Shown here piece by piece: positions 17,961 to 26,050 of a stretch of DNA of 64,000 bases. The notes below the pieces were generated by a model, which worked only from the letters and a program-made list of their open reading frames with translations, was not told where the DNA came from and made no database searches. The DNA comes from Nocardioides sp. (GTDB lineage: Bacteria > Actinomycetota > Actinomycetes > Propionibacteriales > Nocardioidaceae). A program made the position numbers and the translations under genes. Positions within the stretch are counted from its first letter, which is position 1, and each line of letters starts with the position of its first letter. The stretch lies in NCBI RefSeq assembly GCF_030019515.1, contig NZ_JASEEQ010000008.1, forward strand, positions 62,001 through 126,000, written 5' to 3'.

Positions 17961-19250
17961 ATGGCTGAGCCCATGATCGAGGTGCGGGTCGCCGACCTGC
18001 TCGCGCTGCGCTCGTACGACGGGCCCGCCGACGAGCGGTCCGCGGTGGTCCGGGTGGTGGTGGAGTCGGCGCCCGGGGCGCTGGCGCTGGTGCCGCGGCC
18101 GGAGTGGCCGCCGCTGACGTCGCTGCGCTCGCGGCGGGCGGAGGGCGGCTGGCTGGTCGTGGCCCGCTTCGCGCGCCCGGTGGCGGTCGCCGAGGTGGTG
18201 GCCGAGCTGGGCCGCCAGGCGGTCTGGCCCGCGGTGGTCGCCACCCGGAGCGACCCGGCCCGGTTCGACGAGCGGGTGTTCAACCCGGTCGGGTTCCGGC
18301 CGGCCTGGGACCGCGGGGTGGTGCCGCTGGGGTCGGCCGGGCTGACGCCGGCGCTGGTGACCGAGCTGCGCGACGCCCAGGGCGTGAGCGTCGGCCCGGA
18401 CGCCGACCCCCGGACGGTCGCGGGGCTGGCGATGGCGGGCGTCCCGCTCGTCGGCCCCGGCTTCGCCGAGGTGGACCTCGACGATCCGCTGGCCCGCGAG
18501 GAGCACAGCCTGGTGCTGCGCCGGGCCGCGCTCGACGAGCACGGCTCGATCGACTGGCAGCGTCCGGTCTCGGTCCTGCTGGCCACGCGGCGGCCCGAGC
18601 AGCTGGACTTCGCGCTGGCCCAGGTGGCCCGGCAGCGGGGGGTGACGTCGCTGCAGCTGGTGCTCGCGCCGCACGGCTTCACGGTCGACGAGGCCCGGGT
18701 CCGCGACGCGGTCGGCCCCGCGGTCGACGTACGCCTCGCGCCCGCGGCCGCCGACAGGATCTTCGGCGACGTGCTGCACGCCGCGGCCGGGACCGCGGAC
18801 GGCGACGTGCTGCTGAAGGTGGACGACGACGACTGGTACGCCCCCGACGTGGTCGCCGACCTGCTCCGCGCCCGGGCCTACAGCGGCGCGCAGCTGGTCG
18901 GCATGCCGGCGGAGTTCCACTACGTCGCGCCCCGCGACCTCACCGTCAAGCGCGGCCACCCGACCGAGCTGTACGCGCGGTTCGTCGCGGGCGGCACGAT
19001 GATGGTCGACCGGCCGGTGCTGCGGGAGGTCGGCGGGTTCCGCAGCGTGCGCAAGTACGTCGACGCGCAGCTGCTCACCGCCGTCACCGCCGCCGGCGGC
19101 GCGATCTACCGCACGCACGGCCTGGGGTACGTGCTGCGCCGCAACGAGTCCGGGCACACCTGGGAGGTCGACCTGGACTACCTGCTCGACCCGTCCCGCG
19201 TCGAGCGCACCTGGACCGGGCTCACGCCGTCGCGGCTGGTGGAGCTGTAG
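17961..19250 (+). CDS. Glycosyltransferase family 2 protein (paralogue B)
   Basis: A 429-residue paralogue of the protein at 12678-14312, with the same two-part build. The N-terminal region carries FNPVGFRPAWDRGVVPLG and RTVAGLAMAGVPLVGPGF; the C-terminal GT2 domain carries VSVLLATRRPEQLDFALAQ, LKVDDDDWYAPDVVADLL and GTMMVDRPVLREVGGFRSV. It is about 115 residues shorter at the N-terminus than its paralogue. The pair probably arose by duplication and may add the same sugar at two positions. It ends in front of the second compound palindromic element. Confidence 0.85.
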   Translation: MAEPMIEVRVADLLALRSYDGPADERSAVVRVVVESAPGALALVPRPEWPPLTSLRSRRAEGGWLVVARFARPVAVAEVVAELGRQAVWPAVVATRSDPARFDERVFNPVGFRPAWDRGVVPLGSAGLTPALVTELRDAQGVSVGPDADPRTVAGLAMAGVPLVGPGFAEVDLDDPLAREEHSLVLRRAALDEHGSIDWQRPVSVLLATRRPEQLDFALAQVARQRGVTSLQLVLAPHGFTVDEARVRDAVGPAVDVRLAPAAADRIFGDVLHAAAGTADGDVLLKVDDDDWYAPDVVADLLRARAYSGAQLVGMPAEFHYVAPRDLTVKRGHPTELYARFVAGGTMMVDRPVLREVGGFRSVRKYVDAQLLTAVTAAGGAIYRTHGLGYVLRRNESGHTWEVDLDYLLDPSRVERTWTGLTPSRLVEL

Positions 19251-19260
19251 GGGGCCGGCA

Positions 19261-19375
19261 GTTTCCCCGGGTACCCGGGGAAGTTGGCACTTATCGGCCG
19301 AAACTTCGGCCTAGAAGCGATGGTTTCCCCGGGTACCCGGGGAAACCGACACCGGCTCGCCCGCCCCAACCATCA
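19261..19375. repeat. Compound palindromic element, copy 2 (double form)
   Basis: This copy has two large palindromes flanking one small one. A 20-bp core (TTCCCCGGGT and complement) is at 19263-19282, the 16-bp imperfect palindrome (GGCCGAA, AC, TTCGGCC) at 19296-19311, then TAGAAGCGAT, then the full 26-bp palindrome at 19322-19347. The downstream GACACCGGCTCG resembles the flank of copy 1 (GACGGCGGCTCG). It lies between the convergent glycosyltransferase and UDP-glucose dehydrogenase genes. Confidence 0.88.
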
Positions 19376-20695
19376 GCGCCGACCCAGCCCCCGGGCGGTC
19401 CAGCCGGCGGCCCGCCAGGCGCCGAGGTCGAACACGTTGCGGCCGTCGACGAGCTGCTTGCGGCGTACGACGGAGCCGAGCTCGACCGGGTCGACGGAGC
19501 GGAACTCCGGCCACTCGGTGAGGTGCAGCAGGAGGTCGGCGTCGCGGGCGGCGGCCAGCGCCGACTCGGCGTAGTCCAGGGTCGGGAACGTCGCCCGGGC
19601 GGTGTCGTTGGCCTTCGGGTCGTAGACGGAGACCTGCGCGCCGCGCAGGTGCAGCTGCCCGGCGATCGAGAGGGCCGGTGAGTCGCGGACGTCGTCGCTG
19701 TGCGGCTTGAACGCCGCGCCCCACACGGCGATCCGGGACCGGGCGACGCTGCCGCCGAGCATCGTCGTGGCGATCTGCACCACCCGGGTGCGCTGGCGCA
19801 GGTTGATGTCGTCGACCTGGCGCAGGAACGACATGGTGTCCTCGACGCCGAGCTCGCCGGCGCGGTGCAGGAACGCCCGGATGTCCTTGGGCAGGCAGCC
19901 GCCGCCGAAGCCGACGCCGGCGTTGAGGAACTTCCGCCCGATCCGGACGTCGTGGCCGATCGCGTCGGCGAGGTCGACGACGTCGCCGCCGGCCGCCTCG
20001 CAGACCTCCGCCACCGCGTTGATGAACGAGATCTTCGTGGCGAGGAACGCGTTGGCCGAGACCTTGACCAGCTCGGCGGTCGCGAAGTCGGTGACCACCA
20101 CCGGCGTGCCGGCGTCGATCACCGAGGCGTAGAAGGAACGCAGCTCCTGCTCGTCGCGCTCCGACGTCACCCCGAAGACCAGCCGGTCGGGCTCGAGGGT
20201 GTCCTTGACCGCGAAGCCCTCGCGGAGGAACTCCGGGTTCCACGCCAGCCGCGCCTCGGCACCCGCCGGCGCGAGCGCTGCGAGCCGGGCCGCCAGTCGC
20301 TCCGCGGTCCCGACCGGCACGGTCGACTTGCCGACGACCAGCGCGCTCTCGACCAGGTACGGCGCGAGCGACTCGATCGCGGCGTCGACGTACTGCACGT
20401 CCGCGCCGAGCGCGTCGTGACGCTGCGGGGTGCCCACGCACACGAAGTGGATCGAGCCGAACGCCCCGGCCTCCTCGTAGGAGTCGGTGAACCGCAGCCG
20501 TCCCGAGGTCACGTGCTTGGCGAGCAGCTCCTCGAGCTCGGGCTCGTAGAACGGCACCTTGCCGGCCGCGAGCGACTCCCGCTTGGCGGCGTCGATCTCG
20601 ACCCCGAGCACCTCGTAGCCGAGCTCGGCCATGGAGGCGGCGTGGGTGGCCCCGAGGTAGCCACATCCGATGACGGTGACGCGTTGTCCGGGCAC
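19373..20695 (-). CDS. ugd: UDP-glucose 6-dehydrogenase
   Basis: A 440-residue UDP-glucose/GDP-mannose dehydrogenase family enzyme. The NAD-binding motif VTVIGCGYLGATHAASMAELG is at residues 7-27, VGKSTVPVGT near 121, and the catalytic cysteine in GFGGGCLPKD is Cys267. It oxidises UDP-glucose to UDP-glucuronate using two NAD+. That fits supply of an acidic sugar to the adjacent sulfotransferase/glycosyltransferase cluster. The GTG start lies 6 nt after TAGACT (20707-20702 on the minus strand), so transcription is probably leaderless. CTAGG-TACT-CCTAG (20705-20718) forms a small dyad over this promoter. Confidence 0.94.
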   Translation of the reverse strand: MPGQRVTVIGCGYLGATHAASMAELGYEVLGVEIDAAKRESLAAGKVPFYEPELEELLAKHVTSGRLRFTDSYEEAGAFGSIHFVCVGTPQRHDALGADVQYVDAAIESLAPYLVESALVVGKSTVPVGTAERLAARLAALAPAGAEARLAWNPEFLREGFAVKDTLEPDRLVFGVTSERDEQELRSFYASVIDAGTPVVVTDFATAELVKVSANAFLATKISFINAVAEVCEAAGGDVVDLADAIGHDVRIGRKFLNAGVGFGGGCLPKDIRAFLHRAGELGVEDTMSFLRQVDDINLRQRTRVVQIATTMLGGSVARSRIAVWGAAFKPHSDDVRDSPALSIAGQLHLRGAQVSVYDPKANDTARATFPTLDYAESALAAARDADLLLHLTEWPEFRSVDPVELGSVVRRKQLVDGRNVFDLGAWRAAGWTARGLGRR

Positions 20696-20714
20696 GGCGC
20701 GAGTCTAGGTACTC

Positions 20715-21866
20715 CTAGGAGTCGCGGGAGGTCAGGGCGGTGGCCAGGCGGTGGATCATCCGCTCCAAGCGCTCCGCGTTCGTCGCGAGGTTGAGCCGGA
20801 CGTGCCCGGCCAGCCCGGGCTGGTAGTCGCTGCCCGGCGCCAGCCGGACCCCGTGCGCGAGCCCGGCGGCGACCGGGTCGGCGACGCCGTACGCCCGCAG
20901 GTCGAGCCAGGCGAGGTACGTCGCCTCCAGCGGCCGCATCCGGGCCCGGGGGAGCCGGGCGGCCAGCAGCTCGCCGAGCAGCGCGCGCTGCGCCGCCAGC
21001 CGCTCGATGAGCGCCGCGTGCCACTCGTCGCCGTCCCGCCAGGCGGCGACGCCGGCGACGATGCCCAGCGGGGACCAGCTGTTCTGCGCCGGCACCGGCA
21101 GCGCGGCGAACACCGCCCGGTCCGCGGGGTCGAGCAGCACCAGCTGGGCGCCGTGCACCCCGGGGACGTTGAAGCTCTTCGACGCGCTGGTCACGACGAC
21201 CGCGTGCTCGTCGACGGTGAGGTACGGCGTGAACGTCGCGCCGGGCAGCACCAGCGGGCCGTGGATCTCGTCCGAGACCACGCGGACGTCGTAGCGCCGG
21301 GCGAGCCCGGCGAGCGCGGCCAGCTCCTCGCGCGACCAGGCCCGGCCGAGCGGGTTGTGCGGGTTGCAGAGCAGGAAGGTCCGGGCGCCCGCCGCGAACG
21401 CCGCCTCCACGGCCTCCAGGTCGAGCACCGCCTCGTCGGCGTCCGGGTCGACGGTCACCGGGACCAGCTCGCGGCCGGTGATCGCGACCGCGTCGCGGAA
21501 CGGCGGGTAGCAGGGCAGCGGCACCACGACCGGGCCGGGCGGGCAGAGCGCCTCGAGCGCCAGCCGGACCCCGCCCATCACGCCGCCGGTCGGCAGCACC
21601 GCGTCGGCCGGGACCGACCAGTCCCAGTGCCGCTTCGCGAACCCGGCGAACGCGTCGCCGAGGCCGCCGTCGCCGAACGGCGGGTACCCGAGCGCGCCCT
21701 GCCGGACCGCCGCTACCAGGGCGTCCTCGATCGGCGGGGCCGGCCGGTAGTCCATCTCCGCGACCCAGCCCGGCACCACGCCGGGCTCGACCGCGCCCCA
21801 CTTGAGCGGGAACGCCGAGCGGGCCTGGTCGTCGGTGAGGTCGCGGATCACCCCGCCATTCAACAT
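20715..21866 (-). CDS. MalY/PatB family PLP-dependent aminotransferase or C-S lyase
   Basis: A 383-residue fold-type I PLP enzyme. Family features are WVAEMDYRPAPPIEDAL near residue 34, GYPPFGD, LCNPHNPLGRAW near 165, SDEIHGPLVL near 200 and the Schiff-base lysine in TSASKSFNVPG near 235. PatB/MalY enzymes cleave cystathionine or cysteine conjugates, or transaminate; the sequence does not separate these. The ATG start overlaps the stop of a truncated fadH-like fragment just upstream. Its stop codon is 19 nt from the ugd start, so both may be transcribed together. Confidence 0.88.
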   Translation of the reverse strand: MLNGGVIRDLTDDQARSAFPLKWGAVEPGVVPGWVAEMDYRPAPPIEDALVAAVRQGALGYPPFGDGGLGDAFAGFAKRHWDWSVPADAVLPTGGVMGGVRLALEALCPPGPVVVPLPCYPPFRDAVAITGRELVPVTVDPDADEAVLDLEAVEAAFAAGARTFLLCNPHNPLGRAWSREELAALAGLARRYDVRVVSDEIHGPLVLPGATFTPYLTVDEHAVVVTSASKSFNVPGVHGAQLVLLDPADRAVFAALPVPAQNSWSPLGIVAGVAAWRDGDEWHAALIERLAAQRALLGELLAARLPRARMRPLEATYLAWLDLRAYGVADPVAAGLAHGVRLAPGSDYQPGLAGHVRLNLATNAERLERMIHRLATALTSRDS

Positions 21867-21982
21867 CGGTGCCGGCCGGCGCCCGAGTGCGCCCGCCAGT
21901 CCTCGTCGGTGTCGGCGGGGTCGTGGGTCAGGAGGTGGCTCACGTCCACGCCGATCCCGCCGGCGCCGATCACCGCGGTCGT
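21860..21982 (-). pseudogene. Remnant of a 2,4-dienoyl-CoA reductase (fadH-type) gene
   Basis: The minus strand from 21982 encodes about 40 residues: TTAVIGAGGIGVDVSHLLTH, then DPADTDEDWRAHSGAGRHRC and a stop at 21862-21860. This closely resembles the internal NAD(P)-binding motif of FadH-type NADPH 2,4-dienoyl-CoA reductases (VAVIGAGGIGFDV...), including the following DW/EW segment. Nothing before or after it matches the rest of that roughly 670-residue protein, so it is a decayed internal fragment. It ends in the start of the malY-type gene. The identification rests on motif memory, not a search. Confidence 0.55.
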
Positions 21983-22025
21983 CCACCAAATGCGCGATGG
22001 TCAGCGCCACCCCTGAGCCGGGTCC

Positions 22026-22031
22026 TACGCT
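22026..22031 (+). promoter_or_regulatory. -10 element of the ABC transporter operon
   Basis: TACGCT ends 6 nt before the ATG of the substrate-binding protein, consistent with a leaderless transcript. No good -35 is visible. Confidence 0.4.
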
Positions 22032-22037
22032 GCACCC

Positions 22038-22931
22038 ATGCGTCTGCGTGGATCCCTGGCGATCGCCGCCCTGCCCCTGCTGCTCGCCGCCGTCGCGTGT
22101 GCGCCCGAGTCGGACGGCGGGTCCACCACGGCCTCCGACCCGGCCGCCTCGGACGCCGCCGGGTCGAGCGCCCCTGCCGACCAGTGCGCGAAGGAGAGCC
22201 TCCCGCTGGTCAGCGAGCACCCGATGCTCACCATCGGCACCGACTCCCCGGCGTACGAGCCGTGGTTCGTCGACAACGACCCCTCGAACGGCCAGGGCTT
22301 CGAGTCGGCCGTCGCGTACGCCGTCGCCGAGGAGCTCGGCTTCGCGGCCGACGAGGTGATGTGGGTCAAGGTGCCGTTCAACAACTCCTACGCGCCGGGC
22401 CCGAAGAAGTTCGACTTCGACATCAACCAGATCTCGATCACGCCGCAGCGCGCCGAGGTCGTCGACTTCTCCGACGGGTACTACTCGGCTGCCCAGGCGG
22501 TGATCACGCTGAAGAAGGACGGCGCGACGCCGACCTCGCTGGCCGACCTGGGCTCGCTGAAGCTCGGCGCGCAGACCGGCACCACGAGCCTCACCGCGAT
22601 CCGCGACCAGATCCAGCCCGACAGCGACCCGCTGGTCTTCCAGAACACCAACGCCGCCAAGCAGGCGCTGCTCAACGGCCAGGTCGACGCGATCGTCGCC
22701 GACCTGCCGACCGCGTTCTACATCACCGCGGTGGAGATCCCCGGCAGCACCCTGGCCGGCCAGTTCCAGGCGAGCGGCGAGCAGGAGCAGTTCGGGCTGC
22801 TGTTCGAGAAGGGCAACCCGCTGGTGACCTGCGTCAACGAGGCGCTCGCGACGCTGAAGAGCGACGGCACCCTCGCCGGCATCGAGCAGCAGTGGCTGTC
22901 CGACACGGTCGACGTGCCCGTGCTGGAGTGA
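22038..22931 (+). CDS. Polar amino acid ABC transporter, substrate-binding lipoprotein
   Basis: A 297-residue family 3 solute-binding protein. It has a lipoprotein signal (LPLLLAAVAC, Cys21 region) and a Ser/Ala-rich linker, then the SBP domain beginning MLTIGTDSPAYEPWFV, with FDFDINQISITPQRAEVVDFSDGYY in the first lobe and LAGQFQASGEQEQFGLLFEKGNP in the second. It captures an amino acid outside the membrane and delivers it to the permease encoded next. The stop overlaps the permease GTG (GTGA). Confidence 0.92.
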   Translation: MRLRGSLAIAALPLLLAAVACAPESDGGSTTASDPAASDAAGSSAPADQCAKESLPLVSEHPMLTIGTDSPAYEPWFVDNDPSNGQGFESAVAYAVAEELGFAADEVMWVKVPFNNSYAPGPKKFDFDINQISITPQRAEVVDFSDGYYSAAQAVITLKKDGATPTSLADLGSLKLGAQTGTTSLTAIRDQIQPDSDPLVFQNTNAAKQALLNGQVDAIVADLPTAFYITAVEIPGSTLAGQFQASGEQEQFGLLFEKGNPLVTCVNEALATLKSDGTLAGIEQQWLSDTVDVPVLE

Positions 22932-23779
22932 GCGCGGTCGGCTGGACGCCGAGCGAGCGGGAGCAGGAGCGGGCCCGGGCGCGGCGCTCGATCCGGCGCC
23001 GCGGCGTGCTGCTCGCGACCGCCGCCACCGTCGTGGTGCTCGGTCTGCTGGTGGTCGGCATCGTCGCCTCGCCGGGATGGGACCGGTTCCGCGAGACGTT
23101 CCTGTCCTGGCCGCACGCCAAGGAGGCGTTCCCGGACATCGCGAAGGGCTTCTGGCTCAACGTCAAGATGTTCCTGGTCGCCGAGCCGCTGATCCTGCTG
23201 CTCGGCGGCGCCGTAGCGATCGTGCGCAGCACGGTCTCGCCGCTGCTGACCCCGGTCCGGGTGCTCGCGGTGCTCTACACCGACTTCTTCCGCGGCGTGC
23301 CCACGATCCTCGTGGTGTTCCTGTTCGCGTTCGGCATCCCCGCCCTGCGGCTGCAGGGCGTCCCGAACGACCTCGCCGTGCTCGGCACCGCCGCGCTGGT
23401 GCTGTCGTACGGCGCCTACGTCGCCGAGGTGATCCGGGCGGGCATCGAGTCGGTGCACCCCTCGCAGGTCGCGAGCGCCGAGGCGCTCGGCCTGAGCCGG
23501 GCCCAGGCGATGCGCTTCGTGGTGCTGCCGCAGGGCGTGCGGCGCGTGACGCCGCCGCTGATGAACGACTTCGTGTCGCTGCAGAAGGACACCGCCCTGG
23601 TCGGAGCGGTCGGCGTCTTCGAGTCGCTGTTCGCGGCCCAGGACTACGGCAACTACACCTTCAACTACACGCCGTACCTGGTGACGGCCGCGTTCTTCGT
23701 GGCGCTGACGATCCCGCTGGCGAGGTTCACCGACTGGATGGGCCGGCGGATGATGGAGCGGGAGCGGGGGTCGCGATGA
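22928..23779 (+). CDS. Polar amino acid ABC transporter, permease
   Basis: A 283-residue HisM/GlnP-type permease. A basic N-terminus precedes the first hydrophobic segment (about residues 27-47). The binding-protein-dependent transport domain follows, with the EAA loop AEALGLSRAQAMRFVVLPQGVRRVTPPLMNDF at about 190-220, which contacts the ATPase. Only one permease gene is present, so the channel would be a homodimer. The gene overlaps its neighbours on both sides by 4 nt. Amino acid specificity cannot be read from the sequence. Confidence 0.92.
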   Translation: MSAVGWTPSEREQERARARRSIRRRGVLLATAATVVVLGLLVVGIVASPGWDRFRETFLSWPHAKEAFPDIAKGFWLNVKMFLVAEPLILLLGGAVAIVRSTVSPLLTPVRVLAVLYTDFFRGVPTILVVFLFAFGIPALRLQGVPNDLAVLGTAALVLSYGAYVAEVIRAGIESVHPSQVASAEALGLSRAQAMRFVVLPQGVRRVTPPLMNDFVSLQKDTALVGAVGVFESLFAAQDYGNYTFNYTPYLVTAAFFVALTIPLARFTDWMGRRMMERERGSR

Positions 23780-24513
23780 GCGCGCTGCTCGAGGTCACCG
23801 GACTGCGCAAGTCCTACGGCGACAAGGTCGTCCTCGACGACGTCTCGCTCACCGTGCAGCCCCACGACGTGATCTGCCTGATCGGCTCGTCCGGGTCCGG
23901 CAAGTCCACGCTGCTGCGCTGCCTGAACCTGCTCGAGGACATCGACGACGGCGTGATCCGGTTCGAGGACGCGGAGATCTCCGACCCGCGCGTCGACGCG
24001 CGGGCGGTCCGCAAGCGGATCGGCATGGTCTTCCAGGCCTACAACCTGTTCCCGCACCTGACCGTGCTGGACAACTGCACGCTCGCGCCGCGCCAGGTGC
24101 ACGGCGTACGCCGCGCCGAGGCGGAGGCGCGAGCGCAGGAGCTGCTCGAGCGCTTCGGGCTGGCCGACCAGGCCGCGAAGCACCCCGACAAGCTCTCCGG
24201 TGGCCAGCAGCAGCGCGCCGCCCTGGTCCGCGCGCTGTGCACGCACCCGACGCTGCTGCTGCTCGACGAGATCACCGCGGCGCTCGACCCCGAGCTGGTC
24301 GGCGAGGTGCTCGAGATCGTCCGCGCCGAGGCCGAGCGCGGGATGACCATGGTGCTCGCCACCCACGAGATGGCCTTCGCCCGCGACGTCGCCACCACGG
24401 TCTGCTTCCTCGACCAGGGCCGGATCCTCGAGCAGGGCCCGCCGGCCGAGATCTTCAGCAACCCCCGCGAGGAGCGCACCCGGCACTTCCTGCGCCGGGT
24501 GCTGCCCGGCTGA
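23776..24513 (+). CDS. Polar amino acid ABC transporter, ATPase
   Basis: A 245-residue GlnQ/HisP-type ATPase. Walker A is GSSGSGKST (about residues 37-45), the Q-loop follows in VFQAYNLFPHL, the signature is LSGGQQQRAALVRAL, and Walker B is LLLLDEITAALDPE. The residue after the catalytic Asp-Glu is Ile rather than the common Pro; similar variants occur in this family. It powers uptake with the two preceding gene products. The stop is followed after 22 nt by a very strong dyad that should end the operon. Confidence 0.93.
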   Translation: MSALLEVTGLRKSYGDKVVLDDVSLTVQPHDVICLIGSSGSGKSTLLRCLNLLEDIDDGVIRFEDAEISDPRVDARAVRKRIGMVFQAYNLFPHLTVLDNCTLAPRQVHGVRRAEAEARAQELLERFGLADQAAKHPDKLSGGQQQRAALVRALCTHPTLLLLDEITAALDPELVGEVLEIVRAEAERGMTMVLATHEMAFARDVATTVCFLDQGRILEQGPPAEIFSNPREERTRHFLRRVLPG

Positions 24514-24535
24514 CGTCCCGGAGCCCGGACAAGGT

Positions 24536-24570
24536 GGAGTCCGTGACGCACCAGGTGCGTCACGGACTCC
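24536..24570. terminator. Strong 35-nt dyad after the ABC operon
   Basis: GGAGTCCGTGACGCACC, one central base and the exact reverse complement form a perfect 17-bp inverted repeat. RNA could form a 16-bp stem with a 3-nt loop. It is the strongest simple hairpin in the window. Besides termination, the core GTGACGCACC/GGTGCGTCAC could be a protein-binding dyad. Confidence 0.65.
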
Positions 24571-24639
24571 AGCTCGAGTCGGCGGCGCCGGGAGGTGACA
24601 GCCGGCAGTCCGGGCCGCAGCGTCTCGGGCTGCCCGTCC

Positions 24640-24759
24640 AGCCGTGCTGGGCCAGCAGAGCTGGGCTCGGGAGACCACGCCCGACTGGTCGCCGAGCAAC
24701 CGCGCGAGGGCGGCGGCGTCCAGCCCGCGCGGCGGGCTCGGATCGGGGGTCGGCTCCAT
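24640..24759 (-). pseudogene. Possible 5' remnant of an AbiEi/DUF559-like gene
   Basis: From an ATG at 24759 the minus strand reads MEPTPDPSPPRGLDAAALAR, then LLGDQSGVVSRAQL, which resembles the N-terminus of actinobacterial AbiEi/DUF559-type proteins (a short helical domain ending in VxSRAQL). After that the frame continues without family resemblance, and a shift of two bases gives ALLAQHGWT, so the gene appears truncated and possibly frameshifted. No downstream nuclease domain exists; the terminator dyad follows. The rest of the 348-bp gap 24514-24861 holds this fragment, the dyad and the promoter of the racemase gene. Confidence 0.3.
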
Positions 24760-24832
24760 GCCTGCATGGTGGTCGCCGGGACGCACGGTCACCACCGGCC
24801 CCCGTCGTACCTGGGGACGAGCCTCGACGACC

Positions 24833-24851
24833 GTGACAGCACCTCTGTCAC
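24833..24851. promoter_or_regulatory. MerR-type operator upstream of the racemase gene
   Basis: GTGACA, 7 nt and TGTCAC form a perfect inverted repeat followed by AATCG; the ATG lies at 24862. The hexamer CACAAT (24850-24855) overlaps the right arm and ends 6 nt before the ATG, so it is probably the -10 of a leaderless promoter. The same operator, the same AATCG and nearly the same distance occur before the thiolase gene (32906-32924), next to a merR gene. Confidence 0.7.
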
Positions 24852-24861
24852 AATCGCCCGC

Positions 24862-26019
24862 ATGAGCATCGAGCTGGGCCAGGGCACCGGGCCCCTCAAG
24901 GGCGTGAAGGTCGTCGAGATCGCGGGCATCGGGCCGGGGCCGCACGCGTGCATGACGCTGGCCGACCTGGGCGCGGACGTGATCCGGGTCGAGCGGCCCG
25001 GCGGGCAGCTGCTGGCCGGCGGCGGACCGCAGATGCTGCTCAACCGGGGGCGCCCGAGCGTGGCGCTGGACCTCAAGCACCCGGACGCGATCGGGACCGT
25101 GCTCGAGCTCGTGGCGCAGGCCGACGTGCTCGTCGAGGGGATGCGCCCCGGGGTCGCCGAGCGGCTCGGCTTCGGGCCCGAGGTGTGCCACGAGCGCAAC
25201 CCGCGGCTGGTCTACGGCCGGATGACGGGGTGGGGGCAGGACGGGCCGTTCGCGCAGGTCGCCGGCCACGACATGAACTACATCTCGATCACCGGCGCGC
25301 TGCACGGCCTGGGCCAGGACAAGGCCCGGCCGCACTTCCCGGCCAACCTGCTCGGCGACTTCGGCGGCGGCTCGACGTACCTCGTCATCGGGATCCTCGC
25401 CGCGCTCCTCGAGGCGCACACCTCCGGCCGGGGCCAGGTGGTCGACGCCGCGATCGTCGACGGCACCACCCACCTCAACACGATGACCGCCGCCTTCCTG
25501 GCCACCGGCACCTTCAAGGAGGAGCGGGTCGCCAACCTCCTCGACGGCGGCGTCCCCTACTACGACATCTACGAGACCGCCGACGGCAAGCACATGTCCG
25601 TCGGTGCCCTGGAGCCCCAGTTCTACGACGAGCTCGTGCGGCTGCTCGGGATCGCGGACGAAGCCCCCGACCGCTACGACCCCGAGCAGGCGGGCGCGCT
25701 GCGCGCGCTGATCGCCGACCGGTTCCGGACCCGCACCCAGGCCGAGTGGGTCCAGGTCTTCGAGGGCACCGAAGCCTGCGTGGCCGGCATCATCCCGCTC
25801 ACCGAGGCGGCGCAGCACCCGCACATGAGGGCACGCGGTGTCCTCGTCGAGCACGACGGCTACCTCCAGCCCGCGCCCGCGCCGCGCTTCTCGCGCACGG
25901 CGGCCACCCTCGGCCGCAGCGCCGAGGACGCCGGGCAGAGCACCCGCGAGGCCCTCGAGGCCTGGGGCGTGACCGGCGTCGACGCCCTGATCGCGAGCGG
26001 CGCCGCGGTCCAGTCATGA
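24862..26019 (+). CDS. mcr: Alpha-methylacyl-CoA racemase (CoA-transferase family III)
   Basis: A 385-residue CaiB/Frc-fold protein of AMACR type. It interconverts (2R)- and (2S)-methyl-branched acyl-CoA esters so they can enter beta-oxidation. The catalytic pair is visible: His136-Asp137 in AGHDMNY and Asp166 in NLLGDFGGG, matching His126 and Asp156 of M. tuberculosis MCR with a 10-residue offset. The GVKVVEIAGIGPGPHACMTLADLGADVIRVERPGG opening is family-typical. The ATG sits 10 nt after a dyad identical to the one before fadA, which suggests joint control with beta-oxidation genes 8 kb away. Confidence 0.92.
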   Translation: MSIELGQGTGPLKGVKVVEIAGIGPGPHACMTLADLGADVIRVERPGGQLLAGGGPQMLLNRGRPSVALDLKHPDAIGTVLELVAQADVLVEGMRPGVAERLGFGPEVCHERNPRLVYGRMTGWGQDGPFAQVAGHDMNYISITGALHGLGQDKARPHFPANLLGDFGGGSTYLVIGILAALLEAHTSGRGQVVDAAIVDGTTHLNTMTAAFLATGTFKEERVANLLDGGVPYYDIYETADGKHMSVGALEPQFYDELVRLLGIADEAPDRYDPEQAGALRALIADRFRTRTQAEWVQVFEGTEACVAGIIPLTEAAQHPHMRARGVLVEHDGYLQPAPAPRFSRTAATLGRSAEDAGQSTREALEAWGVTGVDALIASGAAVQS

Positions 26020-26039
26020 GTCCAGGCATGAGTCCAGGC
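26016..26039 (+). repeat. Two 12-bp tandem repeats at a stop codon
   Basis: ATGAGTCCAGGC occurs twice in direct succession, beginning on the TGA of the racemase gene, and a third partial ATGATG follows. It lies between the racemase and amidotransferase genes; slippage is the likely origin. Confidence 0.7.
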
Positions 26040-26050
26040 ATGATGCGCGC

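Noticed and set aside
15306-19157. Very long open frame on the minus strand opposite the glycosyltransferase cluster
   Set aside because: It is rich in Arg, Pro, Gly, His and Ala, matches no family and mirrors the third-position GC of the real plus-strand genes. It is a high-GC shadow frame.
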